Positions 7,435 to 17,322 are shown, counted from the first letter of the stretch. The stretch: DNA of 64,000 nucleotides from an uncultured Rhodospirillaceae bacterium (GCA_913043025.1 CAJWLM010000001.1:124001-188000), one strand, 5' to 3'. Numbers and translations are program-made. Notes: generated from the letters alone by a model not told the origin.

Positions 7435-9270
7435 ATGCAACTTAGAAATTGGCAAAAAGAGATCATCGATCAGTTTCCGGTGATAATACGCCAGCACCGT
7501 CGCTTCATATTGAAAGCGCCCACCGGTGCTGGAAAAACTGTACTCGCCAGCGAGATTGTAGAGAGGTTCTACAAAGGCAAAAAAATTATTGTTTTATGCC
7601 ACCGACTAGTTTTGTTGGAGCAATTAGAAAAAGCTCTCAGTAAGAAACATCGAGTAAAAAAGTTATCGGTATCCGATGATGGCCCAGCTTTTGATGGGTA
7701 TGAAATTCTTCTCTCTACCAACATGCGAGCAAAAGACGTGCTTGAAGATGCAATACCTAAGGCAGATTTAATTATTGTTGATGAGGCACATCGAGTTTCT
7801 CCAAACGGCAAGGGATACAAACGGATTATCGATGACTTCGAGAAGCGAGGAAAGAAAGAGGCATGCTTCATGGGGTTGACAGCATCTCCAGAGCGTCGGA
7901 CTGGAGACCAACGGGATCAATTACATTTGGCATTTGATACTATAATTGATTGCGCGGACATAGAAACATTGATTGAGGAAGGTATTCTGGTTCCGCCTAC
8001 TTACCGTCCACACTTTGTTCATGACCTTGACCTTACCGGGATCGATATAAGTTCCGGTGATTTTCCAGTTTCTAAGCTAGCGCCGGCAATAGTTAAGTCT
8101 TCAATGATTGATTATGCGCTTACTATTTACCGAGAAGAGCGGGAAAATATATCACCAAAGCCAATCTCAGCCTGGTTTTGTCCTGATGTAACGGTGGCAG
8201 AAGCTACGGTTGAAAGCATCCGGCTATTTGGTATCGAGACAGCTCTTGTAACCGCTCAAACCCCTATTGGCGAACGCATGAAGCTTCTCAAAAGTCATGA
8301 AATGGGCGAGATTGAGGCAATGGTTTCGGTTGGGGTGTTGGCCGAAGGTTGGGATAACCCACAATGTAATATTATCGTTCACATGCGACCGACATTATCG
8401 AAGGTTTTGTGGGGGCAGTCAGTTGGACGAGGGTTGAGATCGGCGCCAGGTAAAGAAAAATGCGTAGTCATTGACGTTAGCTCAAACTGGAGCACGTTTG
8501 GTCCAGTTGAGAAATTGCAGTGGAGTTTGTGGAGCCATCGGCGTTCATACATGCAATATATGAATCGGTTTAATTGGATTGGTCAACAGCAGCATGGTGA
8601 AGACAGTGAGGATACCTTCATGCTTTGTGAGAACCAATTACCGAGCAAATATCGCTGTTCTCATATTTATAAAAAGAATACTTACAGTGATGATACATGT
8701 CCGGTTTGTGGGTCATATGCAGCTATCGATATTCATAAAGAACAAAATCTTGACAGCACGCTGAATGAAATAGGCCTTCACCGGTTGTTTTTTGATCGAG
8801 TGGCTAAAGTCTATGAGGAAATGGACCTATCGGTTTGGGCCAGCCTTGGGGGTACGGCTTGGAAAACGGCTAACGCAAAGGAGCAAATCTTTCTTTCATT
8901 CTGCAAGGCTTTCGGGGAAGTTTCTGGCGAAGCAACTAACTCGGAGTCGCACTTTTGGGATGTCTCATTGGAAGTGGAAGCTAACATTAGAGGCTATCTT
9001 GTTGAAAATAAGTTACAGCTCAAAAAGCAAGAGAACTTTGAACTATCTCTCATCGCTGACGGTATGTTAGCTGGGAAGGAAATTAGAACCCTCCAAGCTC
9101 ACTACGGCATTTCTCTTTGTGGCGAGGTGTTTCAGACACACTCTGTGGTTGAAAGTGAACGCAAATACCAGAAAGCATTGAAAGTTGCTGAACGTCTTGC
9201 AGTGATGGGATGTTCTGCGAAAGATAATCTGCCGTATTTCAACGCCGCTGACCATCTTTCGAAAAAATAA
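7435..9270 (+). CDS. DEAH-box superfamily II helicase with zinc-binding insert
   Basis: The 611-residue product is an SF2 helicase of the UvrB/SSL2-like DEXH type. Visible motifs are a Q-like start (QLRNWQKEII), Walker A GAGKT at 31-35, DEAH at 116-119, TAS at 149-151, motif V in SVGVLAEGWDNPQCN, and motif VI QSVGRGLRS at about 328-336. Past the second RecA domain is a four-cysteine cluster (Cys398, Cys408, Cys422, Cys425), a probable zinc site, and a C-terminal region without recognised motifs. It should unwind or translocate on nucleic acid using ATP. It resembles helicases carried by phages and mobile elements, but no phage, restriction or nuclease genes lie beside it here. No partner gene is seen. 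Confidence 0.88.
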   Translation: MQLRNWQKEIIDQFPVIIRQHRRFILKAPTGAGKTVLASEIVERFYKGKKIIVLCHRLVLLEQLEKALSKKHRVKKLSVSDDGPAFDGYEILLSTNMRAKDVLEDAIPKADLIIVDEAHRVSPNGKGYKRIIDDFEKRGKKEACFMGLTASPERRTGDQRDQLHLAFDTIIDCADIETLIEEGILVPPTYRPHFVHDLDLTGIDISSGDFPVSKLAPAIVKSSMIDYALTIYREERENISPKPISAWFCPDVTVAEATVESIRLFGIETALVTAQTPIGERMKLLKSHEMGEIEAMVSVGVLAEGWDNPQCNIIVHMRPTLSKVLWGQSVGRGLRSAPGKEKCVVIDVSSNWSTFGPVEKLQWSLWSHRRSYMQYMNRFNWIGQQQHGEDSEDTFMLCENQLPSKYRCSHIYKKNTYSDDTCPVCGSYAAIDIHKEQNLDSTLNEIGLHRLFFDRVAKVYEEMDLSVWASLGGTAWKTANAKEQIFLSFCKAFGEVSGEATNSESHFWDVSLEVEANIRGYLVENKLQLKKQENFELSLIADGMLAGKEIRTLQAHYGISLCGEVFQTHSVVESERKYQKALKVAERLAVMGCSAKDNLPYFNAADHLSKK

Positions 9271-9390
9271 CCATGGCCCACAATACTGCGGCAGAAACGC
9301 AATCCTTTGTCGAAGCCGTCTGTTAAGTTTTATGGCGTTCAGGAATCTAAATTCCGAGAGCTTCGGCTGCGGAAAATGTATCCTCCGAAA

Positions 9391-10302
9391 TTAAATTCTT
9401 GGAATAACATCTGCTGCTAGAATATTAGCTTTATCCGCCTCATCCACGCCAAGTAAGAAGGAAATTTCCTCCATACCTGACTCTCGTAATTCATCGATCC
9501 CGGTACAGATTTGCTCTTCATTTCCCATAAGACACAATTCACGGTGGCGTTCACTGTTTTTTTCGGATTTTTTAATAAAATCTGTCCAGGCGGATTCTGG
9601 AGAAGAACCGAAGTGAACAACCGTATTCACGTACGCACGTTTGATCGTAGCGGGATCTCGTTTAATTAGCTCGCATTCAGCCATTATGTGGGACCACCCA
9701 CTAGATAATTGTTCAATCGGGGTGTGTAGACCTGATGCTTGCCAGCCGTCCCCAAATTCTGCAACTCTAGCCGCTGGCCGACCACCGCCGCTCCAACTTG
9801 CAATCCAGATCGGCATTCTTGGCTTTTGCACCGGCTTGGGCTCGATGCTGACATTTTCAAATGACCAGTAATCCCCGCAAAAAGACGTCGTGTCATTTTC
9901 CCAAAGTTGCTTAACGGCGCGAATGCCCTCATCCAGCATTTTACCTCGTTGGTTGAATGGAATACCCAGAGCTTCAAACTCTTTTTTATAAGAACCGGTA
10001 GCAAAAGCTGTGACTAAACGGCCCTCAGATAATGCATCCAGCATAGCAAATTCCTTTGCAATCACTATGGGGTGGCGCAATGGAACTTGATAAGCGGAAA
10101 ACCCAATTTGTAGGCGTTTCGTGGCAGCGCATAATACTGCTGCGGCGCTGACGGAATGAAAATTAGGATTATTATGATAGAAGTGATCGGTTACATAAAT
10201 GCCATGAAATCCAAGTGCTTCAGTGCTTTTGGCGAAGGCCTGTATTTCAGCGGCTGAAACTGGTTTATTGGTGCCTGAAGTCAAACTGATGCTGAATTTC
10301 AC
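9391..10302 (-). CDS. LLM-class flavin/F420-dependent oxidoreductase
   Basis: This 303-residue protein belongs to the bacterial luciferase-like monooxygenase superfamily: an N-terminal KFSISLTSG strand, then EALGFHGIYVTDHF, LQIGFSAYQVPLRHP, EFAMLDALSEGRL, YWSFENVSIEPKPVQKP and IWIASWSGGG. These TIM-barrel enzymes use FMN or coenzyme F420 and oxidise varied substrates; cofactor and substrate cannot be read from sequence. It is transcribed leftward alone, convergent with the helicase. ATG 10302 agrees with the family N-terminus. Confidence 0.85.
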   Translation of the reverse strand: MKFSISLTSGTNKPVSAAEIQAFAKSTEALGFHGIYVTDHFYHNNPNFHSVSAAAVLCAATKRLQIGFSAYQVPLRHPIVIAKEFAMLDALSEGRLVTAFATGSYKKEFEALGIPFNQRGKMLDEGIRAVKQLWENDTTSFCGDYWSFENVSIEPKPVQKPRMPIWIASWSGGGRPAARVAEFGDGWQASGLHTPIEQLSSGWSHIMAECELIKRDPATIKRAYVNTVVHFGSSPESAWTDFIKKSEKNSERHRELCLMGNEEQICTGIDELRESGMEEISFLLGVDEADKANILAADVIPRI

Positions 10303-10727
10303 TGCATTTGTCCAAAATGATTTATATTTGCTGGTCGCTCTGCGTTATATCGTGCCAAATTAAACGTCCACTTAAAAAAAAGATTATCAAGCTTTGTATT
10401 TTCATCCTCCTAAAATTTAGGTACGGCACAGTTATATTTTTGTTCCTTCCATGCCAGCAAGAAAAATTTCACACACAAAATGGTTTACCCTATTATAGCA
10501 TTTACGAAAACACGATGTCAGAACGGTTAAAATAGAATTCATAAGGATAAAAAATTTATCCGTTGTGGGCTGTCAATATTGTTTTTGTAGCTGATGGCCG
10601 GGCATATGTTTGAATTGTTTGCACATTCTCACTTTCATTTAGGTAATTTTTGTCTCTTCCGAGGCTTGTATTTGACTCTTATACTGTAAAAAACTGATTA
10701 AGAATAATTTTGGTAGGGGAGTATGGT
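10303..10727. other. Divergent intergenic region with a perfect palindrome
   Basis: This is 425 bases between the leftward LLM gene and the rightward dehydrogenase gene. The 75-codon frame at 10308-10535 is cysteine- and lysine-rich low-quality sequence with no family match and no ribosome-binding site; I do not call it. A TTGACT element near 10671 could be a -35 box, but no convincing -10 box sits at the right distance. A 17-base perfect inverted repeat is listed separately. Confidence 0.5.
10545..10561. repeat. Perfect 7-3-7 inverted repeat upstream of dehydrogenase gene
   Basis: GGATAAA, then AAA, then TTTATCC: a perfect palindrome with 7-bp arms, 167 bases before the downstream start codon. 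It could be an operator in the divergent promoter region or a weak hairpin. No second copy was noticed nearby. Confidence 0.4.
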
Positions 10728-12188
10728 ATGCAGCTGAAGGATAAGGGGCTTTTTCGTGAGCAATGCTATGTTAATGGAGAGTGGGTAGATGCTGATAGTG
10801 GGGTAACATTTGATGTAAATAATCCTGCCAACAATCAAAGGTTGGGGTCCGTGCCTAAAATGGGTGCCGCTGAGACACGGCGCGCAGTGCAGTCAGCAAG
10901 CGATGCCTATCCAGCCTGGCGTGCTCTTACAGCGAAAGAGCGGGGTGTTATATTACGCAAATGGTACGAACTTATACTTGAACATCAGGAGGATCTCGCC
11001 CTATTGATGACCTCTGAACAAGGAAAACCACTTCCGGAGGCGAGAGGTGAAGTTTTGTATGGCGCCGCTTTTATTGACTGGTTTGCGGAGGAGGGCAAGC
11101 GAACGTACGGTGACACAATACCACAACCCAACAATGATTGGCGGATTGTCGTGTCAAAAGAACCTATTGGTGTTTGTGCGGCAATAACGCCCTGGAATTT
11201 TCCTAATGCTATGATTGCCCGGAAAGTAGGGCCAGCCCTTGCTGCGGGGTGTACTATGGTTGCCCGTCCAGCATCTCAAACTCCGTTTTCTGCTCTGGCG
11301 ATGGCTGAATTGGGGGCGCGTGCAGGAATTCCAAAAGGGGTGTTTAGCGTTATAACCGGCTCATCTACCGAGATGGGGAAAGAACTGACCCACAGTAAAA
11401 TAGTACGTAAGTTGACATTCACGGGTTCTACAGAAATTGGCAAGCTGCTTATGGAACAGTCAGCAAGTACCATTAAAAAGATTAGTTTAGAACTGGGTGG
11501 TAACGCCCCATTCATTGTATTTGATGACGCAGATTTAGATGCCGCTGTTGACGGTGCAATGGCATCGAAGTTCCGTAACACCGGCCAAACCTGTGTTTGT
11601 GCCAATAGAATTTTGGTCCAGGACGAAGTTTATGATGAGTTTGCTGCAAAATTGAAGCAAGCCGTTAGTGGAATGAAAGTTGGCAATGGTACAGAAGACG
11701 GTATTAATCAGGGACCAATGATTGATATGGCGGCGGTAGAAAAGGTTGAAGAACATGTCCAAGACGCTGTGAATAAGGGTGCTCGAGTAATAACGGGAGG
11801 TAAGCGTCATGCACTGGGCGGCACATTTTACGAGCCCACAGTTTTAGCAGACGTTACAACTGAAATGCGTATTGCTCATGAAGAGACCTTCGGACCAGTA
11901 GCGCCATTATTCCGCTTTAGAAATGAGCTTCAGGCGATCGAAATGGCTAACGACACTGAATTTGGTTTAGCAGGCTATTTTTACAGCCGCGACGTCGGTC
12001 GCATTTGGCGCGTCTCAGAGGGCTTAGAATTCGGCCTTGTGGGGGTGAACGCTGGCGTCATATCAACTGAGGTTGCACCATTTGGAGGAATGAAAGAGTC
12101 TGGTATTGGCCGTGAAGGTTCTTACCAAGGAATAGAAGAATACCTTGAAATAAAATATATTTGTATGGGCGGCATAGAATCAAAATGA
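10728..12188 (+). CDS. gabD: NAD(P)-dependent succinate-semialdehyde dehydrogenase
   Basis: This 486-residue non-acylating aldehyde dehydrogenase has family marks in order: TPWNFPNAMIARK (cofactor pocket), FTGSTEIGK, the general base Glu255 in LELGGNAPF, and the nucleophile Cys289 in GQTCVCANR, whose second cysteine is the redox-switch position known from succinate-semialdehyde dehydrogenases. Length and the FGGMKESGIGREG C-terminal block also match that subgroup. It would oxidise succinate semialdehyde to succinate in GABA or related breakdown; no transaminase is adjacent, so glutarate semialdehyde or another semialdehyde is possible. The frame extends to TTG 10710, but AGGGGAG at 10715-10721 places the start at ATG 10728. 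Confidence 0.88.
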   Translation: MQLKDKGLFREQCYVNGEWVDADSGVTFDVNNPANNQRLGSVPKMGAAETRRAVQSASDAYPAWRALTAKERGVILRKWYELILEHQEDLALLMTSEQGKPLPEARGEVLYGAAFIDWFAEEGKRTYGDTIPQPNNDWRIVVSKEPIGVCAAITPWNFPNAMIARKVGPALAAGCTMVARPASQTPFSALAMAELGARAGIPKGVFSVITGSSTEMGKELTHSKIVRKLTFTGSTEIGKLLMEQSASTIKKISLELGGNAPFIVFDDADLDAAVDGAMASKFRNTGQTCVCANRILVQDEVYDEFAAKLKQAVSGMKVGNGTEDGINQGPMIDMAAVEKVEEHVQDAVNKGARVITGGKRHALGGTFYEPTVLADVTTEMRIAHEETFGPVAPLFRFRNELQAIEMANDTEFGLAGYFYSRDVGRIWRVSEGLEFGLVGVNAGVISTEVAPFGGMKESGIGREGSYQGIEEYLEIKYICMGGIESK

Positions 12189-12227
12189 ATGCAACCATAA
12201 CTAAACTTTCTAGAGCCCAAATTAGGG

Positions 12228-12252
12228 ATCCTAGTGGCCACTTGGGATTTTT
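12228..12252 (+). terminator. Possible terminator after the dehydrogenase gene
   Basis: ATCC-AGTGG pairs with CCACT-GGGAT around a tight GGCC turn, with a bulge (T versus CA), and is followed by TTTTT. It lies 40 bases after the stop codon. The small loop and the bulge make it a moderate candidate. Confidence 0.45.
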
Positions 12253-12330
12253 CGTGAAATGCCGTCATTAAAAACAGATCTCAAATACAAGATCACTCAG
12301 GATAGGTTTTAGTGGAAAGTGTCTAACATC

Positions 12331-13698
12331 ATGAAAGAAACAGTACGCTCTGAATTTGACTATGATTTATTTGTAATAGGCGGTGGTTCTGGGGGTGTAC
12401 GCTGTGCCAGATTTTCCGCACAAAAAGGTGCTCGTGTTGGCATTGCCGAAGAGAATTATTGGGGTGGTACTTGTGTAAATGTTGGGTGTGTGCCGAAGAA
12501 GTTATTTACATATGCCTCTCATTTTTCCGAAGATGTAAAAGCTGCAAAAGGTTTTGGCTGGTACGTGGATAAGCCTGGCTTTGATTGGCCGACACTGCGG
12601 GAAAATAAAGACAGTGAGATAACACGGCTTAATGGTATTTACGGAAAACTTTTGCAAAATGTCGGCTGTGACACGTTTTTTGATAGGGCTATTGTAGTTA
12701 GCCCCAACCGGGTTCGCGTTGGAAGTCGGGAGTTCAGTTCAAAGTTCATCGTAATAGCTACAGGTGGATGGCCTTCCGTGCCAAGCTTCCCTGGTAATGA
12801 GCATGTCGTCACATCAAACGAAATGTTTCATAATGAATCATTTCCAAAGAATATTGTTATTGTAGGAGGTGGATATATTGCGGTTGAATTCGCTGGTATT
12901 ATGCATGGTCTCGGTGCCGATGTTATCCAACTTTATCGCGGGCCTATGTTTTTGCGCGGTTTTGATGAAGAGGTGCGGCAGCATTTAGCCTTGGAGATGG
13001 TGAAAAAAGGTATTGATCTCCGCTTTGACGAGGATATCCTTTCGATAGAGAGGCACGGTTCTGGCCTGCATGCCCAGTTAAAATATGGAGAAAAAATAAA
13101 AACACAAATGGTAATGTACTGTACTGGTCGCAAGCCACTCAGTCATGGGATGGGGCTTGAAGAGGTTGGTGTTAAGCTTTCCCAAAGCGGGGCCATTGTG
13201 GTTGACGGTGACTTTAAGACTTCTGTTGATTCAATCTACGCCTTAGGAGATGTGATAGACAGAGTAGCCTTGACACCTGTGGCGTTAGCTGAGGGCACAG
13301 CCTTATCAAAATTACTTTTCGATAATGAACCCGTTTCTATGGACTACGATTATATCCCTACGGCGGTCTTCAGTAATCCGAATATTGGCACAGTTGGTTA
13401 TACCGAGGGTGAGGCAAAAAATAGATTCCAAAAGATTCGCGTCTATACCTCTTGCTTTACTCCAATGAAGCATACGTTGTCTGGGATGGATGAGAAATCA
13501 TTCATAAAGATTATCGTTGATGATGGTTCAGATAGGGTGGTTGGAGTTCATATGGTTGGCCCGGAAGCGGGTGAAATAATGCAAGGGGTGGGTGTTGCCA
13601 TAAAAGCTGGCGCCACGAAGGCCCAATTTGATGACACCATCGGGATCCACCCTACTAGCGCAGAAGAGCTGGTAACGATGCGGGAAGAGAGAGAATAG
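12331..13698 (+). CDS. gor: Glutathione-disulfide reductase
   Basis: The 455-residue flavoprotein disulfide reductase has an N-terminal FAD motif (VIGGGSGGVRCAR), redox-active Cys48 and Cys53 in GGTCVNVGCVPKKL, a second dinucleotide motif for NADPH (VIVGGGYIAVEFAGI), the FAD-ribityl aspartate in YALGDVIDRVALTPVA, and the C-terminal catalytic His-Glu in IGIHPTSAEELVTMR from the partner subunit. GCVPKKL and the whole layout point to glutathione reductase rather than dihydrolipoamide or mercuric reductase. It keeps glutathione reduced in the cytosol. An alternative start is GTG 12319; neither start has a strong ribosome-binding site, and ATG 12331 fits the family's short N-terminus better. Confidence 0.9.
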   Translation: MKETVRSEFDYDLFVIGGGSGGVRCARFSAQKGARVGIAEENYWGGTCVNVGCVPKKLFTYASHFSEDVKAAKGFGWYVDKPGFDWPTLRENKDSEITRLNGIYGKLLQNVGCDTFFDRAIVVSPNRVRVGSREFSSKFIVIATGGWPSVPSFPGNEHVVTSNEMFHNESFPKNIVIVGGGYIAVEFAGIMHGLGADVIQLYRGPMFLRGFDEEVRQHLALEMVKKGIDLRFDEDILSIERHGSGLHAQLKYGEKIKTQMVMYCTGRKPLSHGMGLEEVGVKLSQSGAIVVDGDFKTSVDSIYALGDVIDRVALTPVALAEGTALSKLLFDNEPVSMDYDYIPTAVFSNPNIGTVGYTEGEAKNRFQKIRVYTSCFTPMKHTLSGMDEKSFIKIIVDDGSDRVVGVHMVGPEAGEIMQGVGVAIKAGATKAQFDDTIGIHPTSAEELVTMREERE

Positions 13699-13741
13699 AG
13701 TTTTAGGTGCAGACAGCTCCCCTGTAATAAAGAGATGTTAA

Positions 13742-14743
13742 ATGGATCCGCTTACACAAGGGCTTATAGGCGCAAGTGCACCGCAATTACTGACAACTAA
13801 ATGTCGATCGATTGCTTGGGCAGGGTGTTTTGGCTTCATGGCCGGAATGGCACCTGATTTGGATGTGTTGATACGCAGCTCTTCGGATCCTCTTCTTCTT
13901 CTGGAATATCACCGTCAGTTTTCTCACTCAATATTTTTTATTCCGATTGGCGGACTTTTAATTGCTGGCATTCTCCATTTTCTATGCCGAAAAAAAACTC
14001 GATTCTCCTTTCGAGAATCTTGGCTTTTTTGTACTGTTGGCTTTGGGACTCATGGGCTCTTGGACTCATTTACCTCGTACGGGACAATGTTGTGGTGGCC
14101 ATTCAATGATGAGCGCGTTGCCCTGAACATAGTTTCCATAGTTGATCCATTATTTACAATCCCGATTTTATTACTTTTTTTGCTGGGGGTTTTCCGTAGC
14201 CAAAAAAGATATGGTGCAGCAGCTTTAGTGTGGGCGACGGTATATTTGGGTGCAGGTTTGATGCAGCGCGAACGTGTGACCAATATCGGCTATAATATTG
14301 CTGAAGGTCGAGGCCACTCACCAAGCAGACTTTTCGTTAAACCAAGCTTCGGGAATATATTAGTCTGGAAAGTTATTTATGAGGCGGATGGGCACTTTTT
14401 TGTAGACGCTGTTCGTGTCGGAACAGAAGGTTCTGTGATAAATGGAGAGTCAGTTCGTATTCTTAACTTGGCGCGAGATTTTCCGCGGTTAAATAGGAAC
14501 TCTCGGCAGGCAAAAGACGTTAGGCGCTTTGAGCGTCTTACAAATGGTTATTTAGCAGCTGATCCGGTTATGTCTGCGCGCATTATCGATATTAGGTACT
14601 CTATGATCCCCAATAAAATTGACCCACTTTGGTCAATAGAAATTCAGGAAGAGCAAGACGCATCGATAAAACTCCATTCACATAGGCATAATTCAACCGA
14701 AAAACTTTTACTTTTATGGAGTTTGATTACAGGCTCAAGTTGA
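13742..14743 (+). CDS. DUF457/YdjM-type membrane-bound metal-dependent hydrolase
   Basis: This 333-residue inner-membrane protein begins MDPLTQGLIGASAPQ and contains MAPDLDVL, YHRQFSHSIFF and GTHGLLDSFTSYG, the His/Asp motifs of the YdjM (DUF457) family of predicted membrane metal-dependent hydrolases. Four to five hydrophobic segments fill residues 25-180; the C-terminal half (about 190-333) is soluble. The activity is not established biochemically. ATG 13742 follows AGAGATGTTA, a weak ribosome site. It is likely co-transcribed with gor (43-base gap) but no functional link is evident. Confidence 0.85.
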   Translation: MDPLTQGLIGASAPQLLTTKCRSIAWAGCFGFMAGMAPDLDVLIRSSSDPLLLLEYHRQFSHSIFFIPIGGLLIAGILHFLCRKKTRFSFRESWLFCTVGFGTHGLLDSFTSYGTMLWWPFNDERVALNIVSIVDPLFTIPILLLFLLGVFRSQKRYGAAALVWATVYLGAGLMQRERVTNIGYNIAEGRGHSPSRLFVKPSFGNILVWKVIYEADGHFFVDAVRVGTEGSVINGESVRILNLARDFPRLNRNSRQAKDVRRFERLTNGYLAADPVMSARIIDIRYSMIPNKIDPLWSIEIQEEQDASIKLHSHRHNSTEKLLLLWSLITGSS

Positions 14744-14788
14744 GACTTTTATTGAGCTTTTCTGTCAAATACGCTGCTCGTCTGAGGG

Positions 14789-15547
14789 CTAATTTACCCC
14801 TACTAAATCGCCCAGTGTAGGCCCTATCTCTTCGTTTAATACCAAATTAGCATATTTATCAAGATCGGTGGGATCTCGATTGAGTATAACTAGTTGCGCC
14901 CCATTCTGCCGGGCGGTGATGGGGAAACTGGCGGCTGGGAATACTTTTAGTGAAGAGCCAACTGCTACCATGAGATCGCAAGCAAGTGTTTCTATTTGAG
15001 CTGCGCGCATTTTTTCTTTTGGCATTGATTGCCCAAAAGAGACTGTTGCTGTTTTGATAATTCCGCCGCAGTCAGGACAATTTGGGGCCAATCCATCCTT
15101 TAAATAAATCTCTCGTATCCACTCTAGTTCGTGCCTAAGATTGCAGGTGAGGCAAGTTGCGTAAGTGGAGTTGCCGTGAAGCTCTATAATATTCTTCTCC
15201 GGCACACCAGATTTCTGATGAAGTCCATCAGTGTTTTGGGTAATAACTACTGACGCCTTACCTCTCCGTATCAGACTGCTTACAGCTCTGTGACCGCGGT
15301 TAGGTTCGGCCTCAATCATGTCATCATGCCGGAAGAAACGTTGCCGCCAATACTCGTTGCGGCAATCCGTATTTTCTATGAAGTCTTGAAACATCACCGG
15401 TTTGAATTTTTCCCAGATCCCTCCTTTTGAACGAAAGTCTGGTATGCCTGACTCGGTTGAGATGCCCGCACCTGTAAAAAAAACAATCCGCTCACTATTT
15501 TTTAATAGCTGTGCAAGTCGTGTCATATTTTGTTCGGAATTTTTCAT
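14789..15547 (-). CDS. cobB: NAD-dependent protein deacylase (sirtuin, CobB type)
   Basis: The 252-residue product has all sirtuin motifs: GAGISTESGIPDFRS (NAD binding), TQNTDGLH, catalytic His124 in ELHGNS, a zinc ribbon Cys132-x2-Cys135 and Cys157-x2-Cys160, and VAVGSSLKVFPA. It removes acyl groups from lysines in cytosolic proteins such as acetyl-CoA synthetase, producing O-acyl-ADP-ribose. It faces the DUF457 gene convergently (45 bases between stops). The start could also be Met8 (15526); ATG 15547 is the longest frame and is acceptable because several family members carry a short extension. Confidence 0.92.
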   Translation of the reverse strand: MKNSEQNMTRLAQLLKNSERIVFFTGAGISTESGIPDFRSKGGIWEKFKPVMFQDFIENTDCRNEYWRQRFFRHDDMIEAEPNRGHRAVSSLIRRGKASVVITQNTDGLHQKSGVPEKNIIELHGNSTYATCLTCNLRHELEWIREIYLKDGLAPNCPDCGGIIKTATVSFGQSMPKEKMRAAQIETLACDLMVAVGSSLKVFPAASFPITARQNGAQLVILNRDPTDLDKYANLVLNEEIGPTLGDLVGVN

Positions 15548-15957
15548 TTAGCTTCTGTTATTGTTAGGTATGAATCCCCAATTCACAGGTGGGGCACGAG
15601 GCTCGCAGTAGCACTTGTCTCAACAAAAACGATACTGATGTATTACTGGGCCTTGCGCGTTGACTGAACGATTAGGTGGTTGGTAAATCCCATTTTTATA
15701 AAACCCTTATTTTCTCAACAACCCTAACAGGGCGCATTTTTTATCTCTGTTAGATATATTCGCATCAGTGCTTTGGGCCTTTATAGCGCATTTCACTACG
15801 ACCGCGTAAGGCCCAGGATTATTAATCAAACTGCTGGGGGGATTTTGCTGGAAATCCTAGCGTGAAAAGCGTAAACATTTCGGCCTTGAATATTACAATA
15901 TGGGTTGGCCACGTTTAGGCTCATTTTATTCTACCGCTAATGAGATTGGAGGACAGC
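15548..15957. other. Long leader region before DAHP synthase with two hairpins
   Basis: This 410-base divergent region holds no coding frame I trust. It carries two clear inverted repeats close to the DAHP synthase gene: TGGGCCTT (15774-15781) with AAGGCCCA (15808-15815) around a 26-base loop, and GGATTT (15840-15845) with AAATCC (15852-15857) around a 6-base loop. A weaker CCCT/AGGG hairpin followed by six T (15722-15742) lies upstream. These may form a transcribed leader controlling the aromatic pathway gene, but I see no obvious Trp/Phe/Tyr-rich leader peptide. Confidence 0.35.
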
Positions 15958-17322
15958 ATGGCAAATCTGTGGAAGCCCGACAGCTGGCGCGGTTATCCCA
16001 TTCGGCAGGTCCCAGATTACCCGAACCAAGATAAACTTTCATTGGTTGAGGCCGAATTATCCGCTTTGCCGCCCCTGGTATTTGCCGGAGAAGCGCGGCG
16101 TTTGCGTCAACAATTAGCAGATGTAGCTGATGGAAAGGCTTTCCTTTTACAAGGTGGTGATTGTGCGGAAAGTTTTTCAGATTTCAGCGCGAACAGTATT
16201 CGTGACAGTTTCAAAGTACTACTTCAAATGGCTGTGGTGCTTACTTTTGGGGCCTCTTGTCCAGTTGTAAAGGTTGGACGCATGGCAGGACAATTTGCCA
16301 AGCCTCGGTCAGAACCTGTGGAGATCAAAGGTGATATTGAATTGCCGAGTTACCGTGGCGACATTATTAATGATATCAATTTTGAAGCGTCTGATAGGGA
16401 TCCTGACCCAAATCGTATGATTAGGGCTTATAATCAGTCAGCATCAACCTTGAATCTAATCCGCGCATTTGCGCAGGGTGGCTTCGCCGACCTTCATCAA
16501 GTGCATCAGTGGAACTTAGACTTTGTTGCCGATAATCCAGCTAGTGATCAATACGAGGCACTTGCTCAGCGTATCGATGAGGCCCTAGGGTTTTTAAAGG
16601 CCTGTGGCATCACTGGAGATGCTGTGCAACAGATGCGCGAGACTGATTTCTACACCAGCCACGAGGCGTTGCTTCTTTGTTATGAGGAGGCACTAACACG
16701 GCAGGATAGTCTTACCGGTGATTGGTTTGATACTTCCGCACATATGGTTTGGATAGGCGATAGGACGCGAGACCCAGAGGAGGCCCATGTTGAGTACATG
16801 AGGGGCATCCACAACCCTATTGGTATTAAGTGTGGGCCCACCAGTGATCCCGATACCCTTTTGTCACTTTTGGATGTTCTCAATCCTATGAATGATCCGG
16901 GACGTATTACCCTAATATCACGTATGGGGCACGAACTCGTAGAGAAGCATTTGCCTACATTAATTCGTGCCGTGCAGCGTGAAGGGGCTAAGGTCGTTTG
17001 GTCATCCGATCCGATGCATGGCAATACTATTAAATCTACCAGCGGGTATAAGACACGCCCATTCGATCATATACTCTCCGAAGTGCGGCAGGTATTTGCG
17101 ATACATCAGGGTGAAGGATCTTATGCAGGCGGTATACACATTGAAATGACCGGCCAAAACGTTACCGAATGCTTGGGTGGGGCCCAGGCGATAGATGATG
17201 ATAGTCTTTCTCAGCGATACCACACCCAATGTGATCCGCGACTTAATGCTTCACAGGCATTAGAGATGGCCTTTTTGTTGGCTGAGGAGTTGAAGATGCT
17301 GAGAACCGAGTGTAAAAAGTAA
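15958..17322 (+). CDS. aroF: Class II 3-deoxy-7-phosphoheptulonate synthase
   Basis: The 454-residue enzyme condenses phosphoenolpyruvate and erythrose 4-phosphate, the first step of the shikimate pathway. It is the plant-like class II type: [12 protein letters not shown] with the metal-binding Cys, [46 protein letters not shown], and [10 protein letters not shown], followed by [15 protein letters not shown] with metal-binding residues. Length is normal. The frame starts at 15940, but GGAGGA at 15948-15953 fixes ATG 15958. The gene is alone and followed by a long AT-rich stretch. Feedback regulation in class II enzymes lies in N-terminal and inserted helices and cannot be judged here. The class II family has no single agreed gene symbol. 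Confidence 0.93.
   Translation: MANLWKPDSWRGYPIRQVPDYPNQDKLSLVEAELSALPPLVFAGEARRLRQQLADVADGKAFLLQGGDCAESFSDFSANSIRDSFKVLLQMAVVLTFGASCPVVKVGRMAGQFAKPRSEPVEIKGDIELPSYRGDIINDINFEASDRDPDPNRMIRAYNQSASTLNLIRAFAQGGFADLHQVHQWNLDFVADNPASDQYEALAQRIDEALGFLKACGITGDAVQQMRETDFYTSHEALLLCYEEALTRQDSLTGDWFDTSAHMVWIGDRTRDPEEAHVEYMRGIHNPIGIKCGPTSDPDTLLSLLDVLNPMNDPGRITLISRMGHELVEKHLPTLIRAVQREGAKVVWSSDPMHGNTIKSTSGYKTRPFDHILSEVRQVFAIHQGEGSYAGGIHIEMTGQNVTECLGGAQAIDDDSLSQRYHTQCDPRLNASQALEMAFLLAEELKMLRTECKK

Noticed and set aside
10308-10535. 75-codon frame upstream of the dehydrogenase gene
   Set aside because: Low-quality composition, no ribosome site, no similarity recognised; lies in a divergent promoter region.
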